This document shows, in pieces, positions 43,766-52,240 of a stretch of DNA of 64,000 nucleotides (positions are counted from its first letter, which is position 1; every line of letters begins with the position of its first letter). The position numbers were made by a program, and so were the translations under genes. This DNA comes from Sutcliffiella horikoshii. Lineage in GTDB: Bacteria > Bacillota > Bacilli > Bacillales > Bacillaceae_I. Below the pieces are notes generated by a model, which saw nothing but the letters and a program-made list of their open reading frames with translations, did not search any database and was not told where the DNA came from. Location of the stretch: positions 1 to 64,000 of the forward strand of contig NZ_VTEV01000009.1 of the NCBI RefSeq assembly GCF_008180725.1. The letters run 5' to 3'.

Positions 43766-45034
43766 ATGAAGGAGAATATGATTAAAGAATGGTTGGGTAG
43801 AAACAGAGGGAATGGTGTCAAACTTTTAAGAAAGCTTATACAAGAAAGAAGTGTACAGGGCCATGAAAGTTCCGCACAAGCAGTGGTGATTGAAGCGTGC
43901 CGGGAACTGGGGATGGAAATAGACATCTGGGAGCCGGATATTAAAGAAATGAGTTTGCATGAAAATTTTGTATCCACGCGGGAGAATTTTGAGGATTCTC
44001 CTAATGTTGTGGCGATTTGGAAGGGAACTGGGGGTGGACGTTCCATAATCCTTAATGGGCATATCGATGTAGTACCTGAAGGAGACTTGTTGCAGTGGGA
44101 ATGTGACCCGTACGAAGGTAAAGTTCAAGATGGTAAAATTTACGGCAGGGGAAGCACAGATATGAAGGGAGGAAATGTCTCCCTACTTCTTGCGATTAAT
44201 GCTTTAAAATCAATTGGTGTAAAACTTAAAGGGGATGTAATCTTCCAAAGTGTCATTGAAGAAGAGAGTGGGGGAGCCGGAACGTTAGCGACCATTCTTC
44301 GAGGCTATTCAGCAGATGCAGTACTAATACCAGAACCAACAAATATGAAAATTTTCCCAAAACAACAAGGTTCCATGTGGTTTCGATTAAAAGTAAAGGG
44401 CCGGTCCGCACATGGAGGTACAAGATATGAGGGAGTAAGTGCCCTTGAAAAGAGCATTCTAGTTATAGAAAAAATCCAAGAGTTAGAAACGAAAAGAAAT
44501 GAAAGAGTTGAAGATCCTTTATATAAAGGCATTCCAATTCCCCTTCCAATCAATATAGGGAAAGTAGAAGGAGGAAGTTGGCCATCCTCGGTACCAGATT
44601 TGGTAGTGTTAGAAGGAAGAATAGGAGTAGGGCCTGAAGAGAAACTAGTAGAAGTAAAACAAGAACTAGCTACCTGGTTGAAAAGTCTGGGTGAAACAGA
44701 TCCGTGGTTTAAAAGTCATCCAGTCGAGCTTGAATGGTTTGGTGCGCAGTGGGTGCCAGGATCAGTAGAGTTAGGACATCCTTTTGTGAAGATGATCGAA
44801 AAGGCATATATACAAGTGGAAAAGAAGCAACCCATTTTAGAAGCATCACCGTGGGGGACGGATGGGGGATTATTCACTCAACTTTCAGGTATCCCAACAG
44901 TCGTTTGTGGTCCAGGAACAACAGAGGTAGCGCATTACCCTAATGAGTTTATCTACATTGACGAAATGATAAAGGCTGCAGAGATTTTTGCCATCCTTCT
45001 TATGGAATGGTGTGAAATCTCTGATGAAGGATAG
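43766..45034 (+). CDS. yodQ: M20-family deacylase (ArgE/DapE type)
   Basis: 422 residues from ATG 43766 behind AAGGGGGG; a GTG at 43745 is in frame but weak. Metal ligands: His and Asp in LNGHIDVVPEGD and GRGSTDMKGG, the catalytic EE in SVIEEESGGAG, and a late His in TEVAHYPNEF. YodQ likely removes the acetyl group from an N-acetylated lysine-pathway intermediate, matching the acetyltransferase YodP encoded in the same locus (inference). A terminator follows. Confidence 0.9.
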   Translation: MKENMIKEWLGRNRGNGVKLLRKLIQERSVQGHESSAQAVVIEACRELGMEIDIWEPDIKEMSLHENFVSTRENFEDSPNVVAIWKGTGGGRSIILNGHIDVVPEGDLLQWECDPYEGKVQDGKIYGRGSTDMKGGNVSLLLAINALKSIGVKLKGDVIFQSVIEEESGGAGTLATILRGYSADAVLIPEPTNMKIFPKQQGSMWFRLKVKGRSAHGGTRYEGVSALEKSILVIEKIQELETKRNERVEDPLYKGIPIPLPINIGKVEGGSWPSSVPDLVVLEGRIGVGPEEKLVEVKQELATWLKSLGETDPWFKSHPVELEWFGAQWVPGSVELGHPFVKMIEKAYIQVEKKQPILEASPWGTDGGLFTQLSGIPTVVCGPGTTEVAHYPNEFIYIDEMIKAAEIFAILLMEWCEISDEG

Positions 45035-45061
45035 ATGAATAACTAAGCGACTAAAGAATGG

Positions 45062-45087
45062 ACCGGGCGGTATTGCCCGGTTTTTTT
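45062..45087 (+). terminator. Intrinsic terminator of yodT-S-R-Q
   Basis: ACCGGGC/GCCCGGT hairpin and seven T. Confidence 0.9.
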
Positions 45088-45139
45088 ATTGGTTTGGAGG
45101 CAATTGGTGGGTGTGCGGATAATGTTGAAATGTGTCGAT

Positions 45140-45276
45140 TTCTTGATATATTCTGTTTTTTCTTGATATATCTTTAGAATTATTGATATATCTTCAGAAT
45201 TCTTGATATCTCTCAGAATTTCTTGATATATCTTCAGAATTATTGATATCTCTCAGAATTTATTGATATCCTCCAC
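45140..45276. repeat. Array of about seven 20-21 bp repeats
   Basis: Units of the form cttgatatatcttcagaat, alternating with ttgatatctctcagaattt. The rest of the gap to 45507 shows no gene and no clear promoter. Confidence 0.85.
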
Positions 45277-45507
45277 TTTTACTTTTTACTTGAGATCCCA
45301 TTCCCCTGTGCCTGCACTACATTAAATAACTGCCCGGAAGTGGAAGTGCATTTTCCCACTTAGGAAAGTAACTAACGTAATTTACTAAAGAATTTTAGCC
45401 ATGTTTCCTTTTTTATATAGATTACATACATCGCATTTCACACTGGTTTACATATCCTGAGATGTTTAGAAAATACTATCAAGTATATGAAGACCGGAGG
45501 CAACTTT

Positions 45508-45747
45508 ATGGTTACGTTCTTTACTATCTTACTGTTTTTAAGTATGGTGATTTTCATTTCCATCCTCGATTGTTATTACTATAACAGGGATGTCTTAGAC
45601 TGTTTTACACGTTTGTTCATTTTTGATCCTGGTTTAAGAGAGTGGATGGTTTATTTGACGTTTATATTTGGTTTTACATTTGCAATCATTCAAGATCTAC
45701 ATTTTAAAAATAACAAAAACAGGAGCAAAGATACTAATGGGCAATAA
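45508..45747 (+). CDS. Small two-helix membrane protein of the ger operon (D-subunit-like)
   Basis: 79 residues from ATG 45508 behind GGAGG; an ATG at 45487 is too close to that site. Two hydrophobic helices (TFFTILLFLSMVIFISILDC and MVYLTFIFGFTFAIIQDL) are joined by a short loop. Small two-helix D proteins are encoded in many germinant-receptor operons and modulate receptor output. This one opens the operon and overlaps the following B gene by 11 bases. Assignment rests on size, topology and position. Confidence 0.7.
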   Translation: MVTFFTILLFLSMVIFISILDCYYYNRDVLDCFTRLFIFDPGLREWMVYLTFIFGFTFAIIQDLHFKNNKNRSKDTNGQ

Positions 45748-46864
45748 AGAAACAATATCATTATGGCAACTGTTTATCTTAATACTCATTTTTGAAATGG
45801 GGAGCGCCACAGTAGTCGGGATAGGTGGAGAAGCAAAGCAAAATGTCTGGATTGCCATCAGCTTGGCTGGATTAATAGGAGTAGGCTATATTTATCTTTT
45901 GCATTTCATGCTTGGTAGAAAAAAAGGCTATAATCTTTTTGCTCTCATAGAATTCTGTTTAGGGAAATGGTTAGGAGGCGTAATAAGTTTCCTTTACATT
46001 ATTTATTTTATTTATATCTCTTCAAGAGTTTTGAGGGACTTCGGTGAATTAATTGTGTCTACCATTTTTATCTTTACTCCTATAGAAATAATTAGCATTA
46101 CTATTATTCTGACGATTATTTACATGTTGAATTCCGGTATTGAAGTGATGGCAAGAACGTCGGAGATATTTTTCCCTTATGTGTTTTCTTTTACATTTTT
46201 AGTTGGAATTTTTATTTTATTGTCTGGAGAGATTCAATTTGAAAACCTAAGGCCATTTCTTGATGAAGGAATAAAACCCATATTCCAAGCAATTATCCCC
46301 GGCCTATTGACCTTTCCTTTTGGCGAGCTTATTGCATTTGCGGTTGTATTACCACTAGTCACCAAATATAAGAAGGCAAAAGGTTTTGCCGCAGGAAGTA
46401 TCATTCTAAGTACATTAGTACTGGTTTATTCATCCGTTATTCAAGTGCTTACACTTGGACACGAAATGAAAGAAAGGTCAAACTTTCCACTCCTTTCGGC
46501 TGCAAGGGAAATCTCCTTATTAGATTTTATTGAACGGGTAGATATAGCGGTTGTCTTTGTGGTGATGTTTGGCATCATCGTTAAGATAGGTGTTTTCTTT
46601 TTTGGGGCGATAAAGGGTTTAGAACATATTTCCAATAGGGAGTACCGGACGTATTTAATTCCTGTTGGTTCCATTATTTGTTTATCCTCCATAATCATAA
46701 CCGACAATTTTGCTGAACATATAGAGGAAGGTTTACAAATTGTTCCTTATTTTGTCCACCTTCCCTTTCAGTTTGCATTGCCACTAATGTTACTTGTGAT
46801 TGTGCTGATACGAACAAGGGAGAGAAGTGGCGGGAAAAGGAGTGATATAAATTGGGAAAGTTAA
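45737..46864 (+). CDS. Spore germinant receptor B subunit (GerB family), second operon
   Basis: 375 residues from ATG 45737 (AGGAG site); the frame is open further upstream but overlaps the previous gene. About ten helices. The start ISLWQLFILILIFEMGSATVVG is typical of GerB/GerKB helix 1. It precedes the A and C genes, giving a B-A-C order unlike the A-B-C order of the operon at 7876. The germinant is unknown. Confidence 0.92.
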   Translation: MGNKETISLWQLFILILIFEMGSATVVGIGGEAKQNVWIAISLAGLIGVGYIYLLHFMLGRKKGYNLFALIEFCLGKWLGGVISFLYIIYFIYISSRVLRDFGELIVSTIFIFTPIEIISITIILTIIYMLNSGIEVMARTSEIFFPYVFSFTFLVGIFILLSGEIQFENLRPFLDEGIKPIFQAIIPGLLTFPFGELIAFAVVLPLVTKYKKAKGFAAGSIILSTLVLVYSSVIQVLTLGHEMKERSNFPLLSAAREISLLDFIERVDIAVVFVVMFGIIVKIGVFFFGAIKGLEHISNREYRTYLIPVGSIICLSSIIITDNFAEHIEEGLQIVPYFVHLPFQFALPLMLLVIVLIRTRERSGGKRSDINWES

Positions 46865-48444
46865 AACAATTTCTCTTAGGGGAAGGTGGGAATATCAGTT
46901 CTACCGATAAAGAGCTATATTCACCTGAAGAAACGTCTGAACCCCTACAAAAATCGCTCGAGGAAAATGACAAAATCATACAAAAAGAATTTTCTCTCTC
47001 CATTGATTTTCACTATTCAACTTTAATTGTTGGAAAAAGGGATGCCATCGTTTATTTTTTTGATACTTTGATTGCCAAAGATAGATTGACAGAAGAGATT
47101 TTTGAACCACTTGTAACTGCAGAAGGGTCTGATTCAGTCTTGCAATCTGGAGATCTGGAAGAGTTTAGAAAAGAATACTTCGCTTCTGTTCCTTATAAAT
47201 TTGCAGAAAATTACCATCAGATCTTTTGGAAGCTCCTAAATGGATATGCTGTCATCGTAATAGATGGAATGGAACAGGCACTGTGCATCAATCTGGGAAG
47301 CATTGAAAAAAGAAGCGTTACGGAACCGAGTACCCAAACTATTATCAGAGGGCCGAAAGACAGTTTTACCGAAACGATAAATACAAATATTAGTTTGATT
47401 AGACGAAGAATACGTAATCCCAATCTCTGCTTTGAACAGTATCGTGTAGGTCAGGATACAAAAACAGCGGTAGTAATAGGATATATAAAAAATATTACCA
47501 ACGATGAACTTGTACAAGAGGTAAAAAGTAGAATGGAAAAGGTTAATGTAGTCGGACTTTTTGATAGCGGAAATATCGAAGAATACTTGACTGACAAAAC
47601 GCTTACACCTTTTCCGCTTACCTATAACACGGAGAGACCAGATAACATAGCGGCAAATCTTATAGAAGGAAAGGTTGCAGTGTTAGTGGATGGCAGTCCT
47701 TTTGCCTTAAGTGTGCCAACTGTTTTTACCGATTTTTTTATTTCCACGGAAGATTATTACCAACCATTTTTCATGGCTTCTTTCATCAGGCTTATCCGGT
47801 ATGTTTCTTTTATGCTTTCATTGTTGTTGCCTTCTTTGTATGTGGCTATTTCTACTTATCATCATGAATTAATTCCGACTTCTTTGTTAATTAGTGTTCA
47901 AGCCCAAAGAGAAGGAGTGCCTTTTCCGGCTGTAATTGAAATACTGTTGATGGAACTTACATTTGAAGTATTGAGGGAAGCGGGAGTGAGGATGCCGAGA
48001 GCTGTTGGACAGACCGTTTCCATTGTTGGAGCATTGGTTATCGGACAGGCTGCTGTTGAGGCCGGTTTAGTTTCTAGTGTTTTAATTATTATTGTCGCTT
48101 TGACAGCTATTGCAAGTTTTGTCTCCCCAATTTATAACTTTTCCATTGCTACGAGGATTCTTCGCTTTGTCTACATTTTGATGGGAGCATTGATAGGGTT
48201 GTATGGAGTACTGCTATTGGTTGTTATCATGGTTATCCATTTGACTGGTTTACGATCATATGGCGTGCCGTATTTGGCTCCAGTGGCTCCTCTCCTTTTA
48301 GAAGATCAGAAGGATGTATTTGTCAGAATGCCTGTTTGGGATAATATAACCCGTCCATCTTATCTAAAGCCTAAGCATACTAAAAAAACTTCCGATAAAG
48401 GCAGCAACAGCGGACCATCACAGGATAAGGGGAATTTTTCATGA
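46852..48444 (+). CDS. Spore germinant receptor A subunit (GerA family), second operon
   Basis: 530 residues with a TTG start (AAAAGGAG at 9 bases), overlapping the B gene. The soluble N-terminal part (to about 300) has the TNTNISLIRRRIRNPNL family block. The membrane half carries REAGVRMPRAVGQTVSIVGALVIGQAAVEAGL. The C-terminal tail is Lys/Ser-rich (KHTKKTSDKGSNSGPSQDK). Related to, but clearly diverged from, the A subunit at 7876. Confidence 0.93.
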   Translation: MGKLKQFLLGEGGNISSTDKELYSPEETSEPLQKSLEENDKIIQKEFSLSIDFHYSTLIVGKRDAIVYFFDTLIAKDRLTEEIFEPLVTAEGSDSVLQSGDLEEFRKEYFASVPYKFAENYHQIFWKLLNGYAVIVIDGMEQALCINLGSIEKRSVTEPSTQTIIRGPKDSFTETINTNISLIRRRIRNPNLCFEQYRVGQDTKTAVVIGYIKNITNDELVQEVKSRMEKVNVVGLFDSGNIEEYLTDKTLTPFPLTYNTERPDNIAANLIEGKVAVLVDGSPFALSVPTVFTDFFISTEDYYQPFFMASFIRLIRYVSFMLSLLLPSLYVAISTYHHELIPTSLLISVQAQREGVPFPAVIEILLMELTFEVLREAGVRMPRAVGQTVSIVGALVIGQAAVEAGLVSSVLIIIVALTAIASFVSPIYNFSIATRILRFVYILMGALIGLYGVLLLVVIMVIHLTGLRSYGVPYLAPVAPLLLEDQKDVFVRMPVWDNITRPSYLKPKHTKKTSDKGSNSGPSQDKGNFS

Positions 48445-49652
48445 GGAAATGGTTATGTATATGCTCCGTCTTAATCTTATTGACGGGATGCTGGGACAAG
48501 GTTGAACTGAATGAGATTTCCATCGTCACAGGGATTGCTATTGAAAAAGGAGAAAATGCAAAGTTTCGTGTCACTGTTGAGACAATAAACGCACCTCAAC
48601 TATCAGCTGATCAACCTGGTAGCGGGACACCTGTCATTACTTTTCAAGAGGAAGGGAACTCACTCGCTGAATTATCTGAAAGAATGAACGTCGGACTTTC
48701 TAGAAAACTCATCTATTCCCACACTAGAATTATTGTTATCGATGAATTACTCGCTAAGGATGGTGTCGGTGATGTTTTGGACTTTTTGGAAAGAACAGGA
48801 GAATTTCGAAATGACTTCAACATTCTAATATCAAGAGGAACAAAAGCTTCTGATATTGTAAAAACAACTTATCCATTAGAGTTGGTACCATCCATCAAGG
48901 TACATAAGCAAATCGAGATCTATTTAGAAGAATGGGGAGGCGATCCGTATGTGCGCCTTACAGATTTCATATCTTCTTTGACTTCAAAGGGGCGACACCC
49001 GGTGACAAGTGCTGTTTCAATAGCAGGAAAACCGGAAGCAGGAAAAAATATTGAACAAAATTCAAAGACAGAGTTGGATTCCATTGTTGTTATTTCTGGT
49101 CTATCCGTTTTTAAAAAAGATAAACTGATTGGTTTTTTATCTCGCGAAGAAGCCAGAGACTACCTCTGGACACAAGGGCTTAGCAGGACAAGTCTAACTG
49201 TCCCTTGTTATATGGAAGGAAACGAGGCAGAAAATAATTTTTTAGATATTCGTATTATCCATTCTCATTCTGATGTAAAAACGACAGAAGAAAAAACAGG
49301 GGTCAAAATCAAAGTAAATATCAGTGGAGAGGCAAAAATACAAGGAACACAATGTCATCAGAATCTAGAAAAAATAAAAACATATGAAAATCATGAAGAG
49401 GCATTAAATAAATATATAGAAGAAAAGATTTTGGCAACTATTCAAAAAATGCAAGATGAATACCAAGCAGATATTTTTGGATTTGGGGAGGTATATTTCC
49501 GTACATCTCCAAAAAAATTTAAAAAGGTTGAAGACAATTGGGATGAGATTTTTTCAGAAGCAGAAGTGGAGGTCCTTGCAGATTACCGTATCAAACGTTC
49601 AGGAATAAGGAACAAAAGCTTTTTGACCGATGAACCGGTTTCTGGACAATAA
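48441..49652 (+). CDS. Spore germinant receptor C subunit (Ger(x)C), second operon
   Basis: 403 residues. The lipobox is LTGC (Cys about 17), followed by the GerC hallmark WDKVELNEISIVTGIAIEK and a C-terminal domain with ADIFGFGEVYFRTSPKKF. It overlaps the A gene by 4 bases. A partial GC-rich repeat lies 18 bases after the stop and no clear terminator is seen, so read-through into yodP is possible. Confidence 0.93.
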   Translation: MRKWLCICSVLILLTGCWDKVELNEISIVTGIAIEKGENAKFRVTVETINAPQLSADQPGSGTPVITFQEEGNSLAELSERMNVGLSRKLIYSHTRIIVIDELLAKDGVGDVLDFLERTGEFRNDFNILISRGTKASDIVKTTYPLELVPSIKVHKQIEIYLEEWGGDPYVRLTDFISSLTSKGRHPVTSAVSIAGKPEAGKNIEQNSKTELDSIVVISGLSVFKKDKLIGFLSREEARDYLWTQGLSRTSLTVPCYMEGNEAENNFLDIRIIHSHSDVKTTEEKTGVKIKVNISGEAKIQGTQCHQNLEKIKTYENHEEALNKYIEEKILATIQKMQDEYQADIFGFGEVYFRTSPKKFKKVEDNWDEIFSEAEVEVLADYRIKRSGIRNKSFLTDEPVSGQ

Positions 49653-49670
49653 AAAGAGGTTGATAAAAAA

Positions 49671-49733
49671 ATGACCGCTGGCTCACGTCAGCCCCTAGGA
49701 AAGCGAAGCCATTTGCGGAAATCAACAGCGGTG
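49671..49733. repeat. Partial copy of the Bacillus intergenic repeat
   Basis: Ends with aggaaagcgaagccatttgc followed by ggaaatcaacagcggtg, matching the 3' part of the copies at 27847 and 54301. Confidence 0.75.
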
Positions 49734-49830
49734 TTAAAAAACTCTAAAATCAAATACTTTTTCAGTGGCCTCATAAAAAAATGGGGGAATTTCTTACTCT
49801 TTAGCGAATTGAATTAGTAGGGGGGATACA

Positions 49831-50718
49831 ATGAGTACAAAAACAGGTAAAACCTTAATAGTAAAGAATGAAACCTTCTATTTGAACGCATATGTAGATC
49901 AGTTTAATAAAAGACTGAAGATAGAAGATTTCAGAGGAAATTTAGGTCACATCTTACATTACATTGAAAATTGGAGCAAACAGCCATTTGTAGAGAAAGT
50001 AATTGTGAAATCTAGAAGAGAAAATATTAGAACACTAATAGAAAAAGGATTTCTTTTGGAAGCTTCTGTTCCTGGATACTTTCTCGGGGGAGAGGGGTTC
50101 TTTCTATGCAAATATAAAAATATTGATCGCTATAACAGTGATAGATGGTGTGAAGAAGATAATATCCTTGATTCTGTATGGCAAAAAAGGAAGCAAAAGG
50201 AAGTACTCCTAGACCCAAATTTAACATTGCGTGTGGCAGAGGTAACGGATGCAATAGCCTTATCTGACTTTTATAAAAATGTTTTTGCTATTTATCCTGT
50301 GCCTATTGAAGATCCGGATTATATTTTGGAAAAAATAAATAGTAATACAATCTTTATGCTTTTAGAGGAAAAAGGAGAAATAATTGCAGCAGCATCAGCG
50401 GATATGAACCCTTTCTATAAGAATGCTGAAATTACTGACTGTGCCACCTCTCCTTCAAAACGTAAAGGCGGTTATATGAATTCTCTAATTCGTGAATTAG
50501 AAGCAGAATTAGTAAAAAGGCAAATTTATTGCAGCTATTCCATTGCCAGGGCTCTCTCTTTTGGGATGAATGCCGTCTTACACAATTTGGATTACACCTA
50601 TAAAGGAAGATTGAAAAACAACTGTTATATTTTCGATAAGATAGAAGATATGAATGTTTGGAGTAAAGACCTCTCCTTAATGGATGCCCAAAAATTGGCA
50701 CCAATTGCCGAGAAATAG
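49831..50718 (+). CDS. yodP: Putative beta-lysine N-acetyltransferase
   Basis: 295 residues, similar to AblB/YodP, which acetylates beta-lysine made by lysine 2,3-aminomutase. A C-terminal GNAT domain (about 132-270) has the acetyl-CoA region near TDCATSPSKRKGGYMNSLI. The N-terminal domain (about 1-120) is specific to this family. It precedes the regulator gene and kamA. In bacilli the acetylated product feeds catabolism together with YodQ rather than osmoprotection (inference from the locus). AGGGGGG precedes the ATG. Confidence 0.88.
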   Translation: MSTKTGKTLIVKNETFYLNAYVDQFNKRLKIEDFRGNLGHILHYIENWSKQPFVEKVIVKSRRENIRTLIEKGFLLEASVPGYFLGGEGFFLCKYKNIDRYNSDRWCEEDNILDSVWQKRKQKEVLLDPNLTLRVAEVTDAIALSDFYKNVFAIYPVPIEDPDYILEKINSNTIFMLLEEKGEIIAAASADMNPFYKNAEITDCATSPSKRKGGYMNSLIRELEAELVKRQIYCSYSIARALSFGMNAVLHNLDYTYKGRLKNNCYIFDKIEDMNVWSKDLSLMDAQKLAPIAEK

Positions 50719-50731
50719 GCGGATGATAATC

Positions 50732-52144
50732 ATGCAAACACACACTCTGTCAAAAGAAATGTTAATGGCAATATTAGATGGAATCGATGAGGCTATTCAC
50801 GCAGTAGATAAGGACGGTTTTACAATCTATTATAACAAGGTGGCAGCAGGCTATGACGGCATGAAAGTGGAGGAGGTATTAGGGAAACATCTTTTGCATG
50901 TTTTCCCTTCCTTGACGGAGGAAACTAGTACATTGCTGAAGGTACTGAAAACGAATAAACCGATATACCATGAAAATCAACGATATGAAAATAAAAAAGG
51001 TCAGTTACTTGAAACAGTGAATACTACCATCCCCATCCTCAAGGGAGATAATTTATTAGGTGCAGTGGAAATTGCCAAGAATTATGGGCACTTAAACACT
51101 CTATCTAATAAACTAATGGATTTACAATCCAAAATTAATAGGTCAGAAGGATCAAAGAAGATTTCACCTTTCCAAGCATCCTACACTCTAGCTGACTTCA
51201 TCACGGATGATCCGGTTTGTTTATCTATGCTTCAAGATGCCATGTTATTTGCATCGTCGTTATTACCTGTTGTTATTTGGGGAGAAACAGGGACGGGAAA
51301 GGAAATCATCGCGCAAGGGATTCATCATCAATCTCCTAGAAAACGTGGACCATTCATTGCGCAAAATTGTGGAGCGATACCGGCTACACTGCTAGAAAGC
51401 ATTCTGTTTGGAACAGAAAAAGGCAGTTACACCGGTGCAGTTGACCGCAAAGGCCTTTTTGAGCTGGCATCGGGTGGAACCCTGTTCCTTGATGAAATGA
51501 ATTCTATGCCTTTAGAATTGCAAGCCAAACTGCTGAGAGTCCTTGAAGATGGATCCATAAGAAGAGTTGGTGGAACGGCTACGATTAAAGTAGATGTTAG
51601 AATTATTACTGCGATGAATGAGTCTCCTGATACATGTGTAGAGAATGGATCATTTAGAGATGACTTGTATTACCGATTGAATACCTGTCCGATATATATC
51701 CCTCCATTAAGAGAACGACCACATGACATTCGCCTCCTGATGGAAAAGAGATTGCAAACGAGAATTTCTTATCTGTTGCCTCCTGCAATTGGAGAAATGT
51801 TTGGTGCATATCATTGGCCAGGGAATGTAAGAGAATTAATCAATACGATAGAATATGTTCTATTAAAATCAAAAAAAGAAACCATATCTCCTAAACATCT
51901 TCCTGCAAAGCTGAAAAAAATAAAGCAGCAAACTTATACCCCGGCAAAACTGGGGTCATTAAGGATAGAATTACAGAAGACAGAAAAATCAATGATACAA
52001 AATGCCATGGATCTGACAGGTGGGAATGTAATGAAAGCGGCAAAGATACTGGATATACCTCGTCAGACCCTTCAATACAAACTTGCTAAAATGGAAGAGA
52101 AATCTAATACTACTGAAGTGCCAGAAATTCGGCACGCAGATTAA
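50732..52144 (+). CDS. kamR: Sigma-54-dependent transcriptional activator (KamR type)
   Basis: 470 residues from ATG 50732 (AGGCGG site at the yodP stop); upstream in-frame ATGs lie inside yodP. A PAS domain (about 10-115) is followed by an AAA+ sigma-54 interaction domain with Walker A GETGTGKE, Walker B GGTLFLDEM and the loop GSYTGA in place of the canonical GAFTGA. A Fis-type HTH (GGNVMKAAKILDIPRQTLQYKL) ends it. Its place before kamA, with a sigma-54 promoter in the next gap, fits KamR, known from B. thuringiensis as activator of the lysine locus. Confidence 0.92.
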   Translation: MQTHTLSKEMLMAILDGIDEAIHAVDKDGFTIYYNKVAAGYDGMKVEEVLGKHLLHVFPSLTEETSTLLKVLKTNKPIYHENQRYENKKGQLLETVNTTIPILKGDNLLGAVEIAKNYGHLNTLSNKLMDLQSKINRSEGSKKISPFQASYTLADFITDDPVCLSMLQDAMLFASSLLPVVIWGETGTGKEIIAQGIHHQSPRKRGPFIAQNCGAIPATLLESILFGTEKGSYTGAVDRKGLFELASGGTLFLDEMNSMPLELQAKLLRVLEDGSIRRVGGTATIKVDVRIITAMNESPDTCVENGSFRDDLYYRLNTCPIYIPPLRERPHDIRLLMEKRLQTRISYLLPPAIGEMFGAYHWPGNVRELINTIEYVLLKSKKETISPKHLPAKLKKIKQQTYTPAKLGSLRIELQKTEKSMIQNAMDLTGGNVMKAAKILDIPRQTLQYKLAKMEEKSNTTEVPEIRHAD

Positions 52145-52197
52145 TAACAAGTTTCTCCTATTCTACATATATAAGTAATAACTGGGCATCAGCGTAG

Positions 52198-52214
52198 TTG
52201 GCACGGTTATTGCA
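52198..52214 (+). promoter_or_regulatory. Consensus sigma-54 promoter of kamA-yokU
   Basis: TTGGCACGGTTATTGCA matches TTGGCAC-N5-TTGCA at every fixed base. The start of transcription would be near 52225, just before the GGAGGAG site of kamA. GTGCC-N8-GGCAC at 52118-52135 is a possible activator site about 100 bases upstream. Confidence 0.92.
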
Positions 52215-52240
52215 TGGTGTAGAACAGGGAGGAGATAGAG

